From NCBI RefSeq assembly GCF_027887165.1, contig NC_077229.1:370383501-370447500 (forward strand): a stretch of 64,000 bases of DNA, read 5' to 3'. Made by a program: the position numbers and the translations under genes. This DNA comes from Monodelphis domestica (lineage: Eukaryota > Chordata > Mammalia > Didelphimorphia > Didelphidae). Positions 59,941 through 64,000 of the stretch are shown in pieces. The stretch's first letter is position 1, and each line of letters opens with the position of its first letter. The notes below the pieces were generated by a model that searched no databases, was not told where the DNA came from, and worked only from the letters and a program-made list of their open reading frames with translations.

Positions 59941-59950
59941 ACCGGAAGTG

Positions 59951-61224
59951 CCAAAAAACTTTTTTACTGAAATAGAAAAAACTATAACAAAGTTCATTTG
60001 GAAGAACAAAAGATCAAGGATATCCAGGGAAATAATGAAAAAATATATATAAAGGAAGGTAGCCGTGCAATCCCACATCTCAAACTCTATTATAAAGCAG
60101 TGGTCATCAAAACAATTTGGTACTGGCTAAGAGACAGAAAGGAACATCAGTGGAATACTTCGGATAAGTGACCTCAGCAAGACAGTTCATGACAAACCCA
60201 AAGACCCCGGCTTTTGGGACAAAATTCACTATTTGATAAAAACTTCTGAGAAAATTGGAAGACAGTATGGGAGAAATTAGGTTTGGATCAATACCTCACA
60301 CCCTACACCAAGATAAACTCAGAATAGGTAAATGACTTGAACATAAAGAAAGAAACAAAAAGTAAATTATGTGAACACAGAATAGTATACATTTCAGACC
60401 TTTGGGAAGGGAAAGATTTTAAAAAACAAGCAAGACTTAGAGTCACAAAATGTAAAATAAATAATTCAACTACATCAAATTAAAAAGTTTTTGTACAAAT
60501 AAAACCAACGTAACTAAAATCAGAAGGGAAGCAACAAATTGGGAAACAATCTTCATAACAAAAACAAAGGTTTACTTACTCAAATTTACAAAGAGCAAAT
60601 CCACTGTAAAAAAGTCCAAGCCATTCCCCAATTGATAATATAAATGGGCTAGGGACATGAATAGGCAATTTTCAGTCAAAGAAATCAAAACCAATAATAA
60701 GCACATGAAAAGTGTTCCAAATCTCTGATAATCAGAGAGATGCAAATCAAAGCAACTCTGAGTTATCATCTCACACATAGCAGACTAGCTAACATGACAG
60801 CTATGGAACTTAATGAATGCTGGAGCGGATGTGGCAAAGTCAGACCAATTAGTTCATTGCTAGTGGAGCTGATCTATGCCCAAAGGGTGCTAAAAGACTG
60901 TCTGCCCTTTGATCCAGCCATATGGCACTGCTGGGTTTGTACCCCAAAGAGATAATAAGGAAAAAGGCTTGGTCAAGAATATTCATAGCTGCACTCTTTG
61001 TGGAGACAAAAATTGTAAAATGAGGGGATACCTTTCAATTGGGGAATGGCTGAACAAATTGTGGTATCTGTTGGTGATGAAATACTGTTGTGCTAAAAGG
61101 AATAATAAAGTGGAGGAATTCCATGGAGACTGGAACAACCTCCAGGAAGTAATGCAGAGTGAGAGGAGCAGAACCAGGAAAACATTGTACACAGAGATTG
61201 ATACAGTTGTACAATCGAATGTAA
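59951..61224 (+). pseudogene. L1 ORF2 pseudogene, part 2 (C-terminal domain)
   Basis: It resumes with '[19 protein letters not shown]'-like coding sequence in several frames. The longest open piece (60909-61364) shows 'YLSIGEWLNKLWYLLVMKYC' and 'KVEEFHGDWNNLQEVMQSER', the conserved C-terminal region. The original stop is TAA at 61222-61224. Small deletions, for instance near 60855-60960 in the Cys/Trp-rich segment, put the pieces out of frame. Confidence 0.9.
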
Positions 61225-61581
61225 TGGACTTCTCTATTAGTAACAATGCAATGACCCTAAACAATCTGCAGGGATCTATTAGCAAAAACACTATCCACAA
61301 GCAGAAGACAAAGTGTGGGAGTAAAAATGCTGAGGAAAGGCAAATGCTTGGCTACAGGGGCTAAGGGGACATATCTGAGGAGAGGCTCTAAATGAACACT
61401 CTAATGCAAATACAACAACATGGAAATGTGTTTGGATCAAGGACACATGTAATACCCAGTGGAATTGTGCATCGGCTCTGGGGCTAGGGGGCAGGAGATG
61501 AGGGGGGAAACAAAATAATTTTTGTATCCAATGAATAATGTTTGAAATTGATCAAATAAAAATAATATATATTAAAAAAAG
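59951..61581 (+). mobile_element. Full-length L1, second part
   Basis: Continuation of the L1 from 53294 after the nested element. It holds the end of the ORF2 RT-to-C-terminal region, the ORF2 end at 61224 and the 3'UTR to the A-rich tail at about 61573-61581. The target-like AGATTGGCAT follows at 61582-61591. Confidence 0.94.
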
Positions 61582-61591
61582 AGATTGGCAT

Positions 61592-63489
61592 GTAATCCTG
61601 CATTTCTAATAATTGCCTTTCTCTAACATTATCCTAACCTCAGTTTCTTTCTGAGGTTTTTAACTTTTGGCTGGTTTCTTGTTGAAAGTTCTATAATTGT
61701 CAGTGACTGTTTACAATTTATTGTAAGTTAGCTAAAAGACTGAAGATTTAGGGCTTTAGGACTCAAGGCTCTTCCTTTCACAAAGAGCTGGTTACCCTCA
61801 GATTGGGCTGTCATGAATCTCAGAAGCTGCTCCTGGGTCAAATGCACAAAGCTATTACTCAATAGAAATAGAAGGCGCATTGGTTATCCACTTAAATGGG
61901 ACTCCAGTACCAAATACTTTGGTCATTCTCCACATACTTATTTAGCCTGGAAAAATTTTAGATGTTCTCAGAACTAAGAATGTTTTATACTTTATGCTGT
62001 AAAAAGAATCCTGGATACATAAAATACTCACTCTATAGTGTGAAGGGTGAGGGAAAAAGAAAGGTCAATGATCATTCTAAAGCTTATAACCTTGGTCTCA
62101 GAGACCATGATGGCATCATTTATATAAGGGGAATACTTTTAATGTGTTTTTCTCCGGATGAAAAATTGATATTTGTTGTTTGCAGGACTGTATAACACTT
62201 CAGAGACATAATTATGTGATAAATTAAGTAAAGAAAAAGGGATAAAGATCCTAGTTCAGGGGGTTTTATTTTCAGAAAATTCAGGTCAGATATTTAACTT
62301 TTGCCTCATTTCAAATATTTAAATGTGACATTGCCATTTTAATTTATATAAAGTAATATTTCATTATTAGGTTGGCATTTAGAGCTTAATGGTAGATTTA
62401 TTATCACATTTGCATCAATATGTAGAGAAAATACAGCAATATTTCAGGAAGTCCTTAGTTAGCTATTCTAATTTTCTGAACCCAATGTCTTTGAAGGTGA
62501 CTTTTGGTATTATCTGTGCCTAGAGAATCTCACCTTACAAACCCTCCTCATCAAAATTCTCATGAACATTTCATTATGTAAAGATCTTGCAAGATCATTT
62601 TAAAAATGATTATTGCTTCTGATTATTGTACCAGGAAATGACAAATGAGAATTTTGTTCCTGTACCTTATTTGAAGTTAAAGGTCAATAATGAGTATTTC
62701 AAGAGGGGAATGAGTTGCTGGAATGGATGAAATTACAATATGAAATATGCTTTTTTACATATACACACATAACCAAGATATAGTGATTTTATGCTAGGAT
62801 TTAATTAATGTTATTCCCATTGCAATTGATACAAAAATATCCTTTGTAATAATTCAAACAAAAGTATAAACAGATATGAAGCTGAGGATGATTAACTTAA
62901 AAACTGTTATATATAAATATATCTTTCTTACTGTACGAACTGAATATGTAAGTTTTTATCTCAGTAATTATCAAATGTATTTAAATTATAATCTTGTCCA
63001 ATATGGCAATCACAAATATGTACCTTATATTTCCTTTACAAATTTTCATTTAATGAGCATCATTAAATTATCTAAGGAAAAAGCTTAATGGATGAAACAA
63101 TGAGAATCTAATTTGCATTGTCTTTCACTTTAAGGGTTAGTTATGCTTACTCATCTTACTTTTACTTCATCATACTTTGTTCCATTTACCCCTTTGCCTA
63201 GATGAATTACGTCAGGGCTCCCATCTTCTAAATAATATATTCCATGTTTTAACCTTACATTAAAACAGTACATGATTGTAATATTTGATGATTTTCACTA
63301 TAGGTTAAAACAGAACAATGGAGGCAGGGAGTTCAGCTGAGGAAAGGATCAACTTTAGCCAAAAATCTAGTGGAATTACCTGCCATCCCCATACCTTAAT
63401 TGGGGCTTTGTCCAGTTCATTCAATTCTACAGTTTCTGTTTAGAAAATATCCTTTTTAATAATGAGTTCAGAAATCCAGAATTTTGAAT
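61592..63489. other. No gene or assignable repeat seen
   Basis: 1.9 kb of AT-rich sequence without L1/SINE similarity. The frames 61962-62195 and 62876-63088 have no recognisable domain. Confidence 0.5.
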
Positions 63490-64000
63490 GTGAGAGGAAA
63501 TTATAAGGGATTGATCTCCAACCACATCCAAAAAGCCGTAAAACTATTTGACCCAGCAATACCATCATTAGATCCATATCCCAAAGAAATCAAAAGTGAA
63601 AAGGATCTACTTGTCCAAAAAATTCATAAGAGCTTTTTTTTCGTTGTGAAAAATAACTAGAAACTGAAAGGATATTCATCAATTTGAGAATTGCTGAATG
63701 AGTTGGGGTGTATGATTGTAAAAAAAAATACCATTGTTCCATAAAATTGAATATCAAGAGGATCACAAAAAAAAAATCCTGGAACAACTGATATGAAGTG
63801 ATATAAAGTGAAATGAGCAGAACCATGAGAATGTTATGTATATTAACAGCAGTGGAGTATGATGATCATCTGTGAATGACTTAACTATTACAACTTCAAG
63901 AGAATCATGATGAAGAAGGCTATCCATTACCAAAGAGGAAATTGTAAATGTTCAAATGCAGGTTGAAACATACCATTTAAGATTTTATTTTCTTCACGAG
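63490..64000 (+). mobile_element. Old L1 3' end, runs off the window
   Basis: ORF2 C-terminal region ('ctatttgacccagcaataccat', about 63546; the 'gaattgctgaatgagttggggt' block, about 63690). It is followed by 'gtgaaatgagcagaaccatgagaatg' and the 3' end block 'gaagaaggctatccattaccaaagagg...aatgcaggttgaaacatacca'. Same old family as 6428-8120. Confidence 0.85.

Larger units (their letters stand above)
53295..59950 (-). mobile_element. Complete 6.66-kb L1 inserted in another L1
   Basis: The order on the minus strand is 5' terminus at 59950, 5'UTR (59950-58901) and ORF1 (58900-57975). A spacer, ORF2 (57435-53643), the 3'UTR (53642 to about 53300) and a poly(A) seen as the T-run at 53295 follow. 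A 15-bp target duplication flanks it. It is the most complete L1 in the window and retains the longest RT frame (300 codons), yet both ORFs are broken by a handful of stops and shifts. It is the younger partner of the nest by position. Both partners have similar damage, so the time gap may be short. Confidence 0.97.
58901..59950 (-). promoter_or_regulatory. L1 5'UTR, GC-rich, monomer-containing
   Basis: About 1,050 bp, clearly richer in G+C and CpG than anything else in the window. It would hold the internal RNA polymerase II promoter of the element. The part nearest the 5' end (59700-59950) is shared with the internally deleted copy at 35456-35801. It is not similar to the 5'UTR of the host L1 at 48483, so the two nested elements belong to different promoter lineages. 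Confidence 0.85.

Overview
This 64 kb window is AT-rich, CpG-poor mammalian nuclear DNA with no host protein-coding gene that I can support. The interspersed repeats point to a marsupial. They include L1 copies with the metatherian-type 5' end (CTTCCGG...ATGGCGGC), older L1/HAL1 families, two kinds of tRNA-derived SINE familiar from opossums and their relatives, MIR/CORE-SINE and L2 remnants, and a hAT element resembling OposCharlie. I cannot resolve the genus. Family names come from memory of consensus sequences, not from a search. All open reading frames longer than about 100 codons lie inside L1 copies, except one inside an old retroviral gag fossil and a few chance frames.

Layout. 1-8.1 kb: old, heavily diverged L1/HAL1 pieces in both orientations, one of them split by a 942-bp solo LTR with a 4-bp target duplication. 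8.1-14.0 kb: sparse DNA with a U6 snRNA pseudogene, MIR remnants and a minus-strand HAL1-like copy. 14.0-14.6 kb: a 316-bp solo LTR (4-bp target duplication) and an adjacent well-preserved tRNA-SINE. 14.6-32.6 kb: mostly unassigned AT-rich DNA with scattered MIR, L2, SINE and old L1 pieces and one gag fossil (about 20.4-22.1 kb). 32.6-35.8 kb: a minus-strand L1 with both ends and a 17-bp target duplication but no middle. 36.8-37.1 kb: a probable minus-strand solo LTR. 37.8-44.0 kb: a near-full-length, decayed plus-strand L1 carrying a 477-bp hAT element with an 8-bp target duplication. 44.0-48.1 kb: L2, SINE, HAL1-like and MIR remnants plus a GGAA microsatellite. 48.5-61.6 kb: a full-length plus-strand L1 split by a complete 6.66-kb minus-strand L1 with a 15-bp target duplication. 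61.6-63.5 kb: unassigned. 63.5-64 kb: an old L1 3' end running off the window.

Biology. The L1 copies encode (or once encoded) ORF1p, an RNA-binding coiled-coil/RRM chaperone, and ORF2p, an endonuclease/reverse transcriptase. This machinery normally also mobilises the SINEs and small-RNA pseudogenes seen here. Every L1 in the window is broken. The nesting gives a relative order: old L1/HAL1/L2/MIR, then the LTRs and the plus-strand L1s, then the minus-strand L1s and the hAT insertion. The most informative items are the L1-in-L1 nest, the tandem monomers in two unrelated L1 5'UTR types, the internally deleted L1 with a perfect target duplication, and the hAT copy. I see no previously undescribed functional system.
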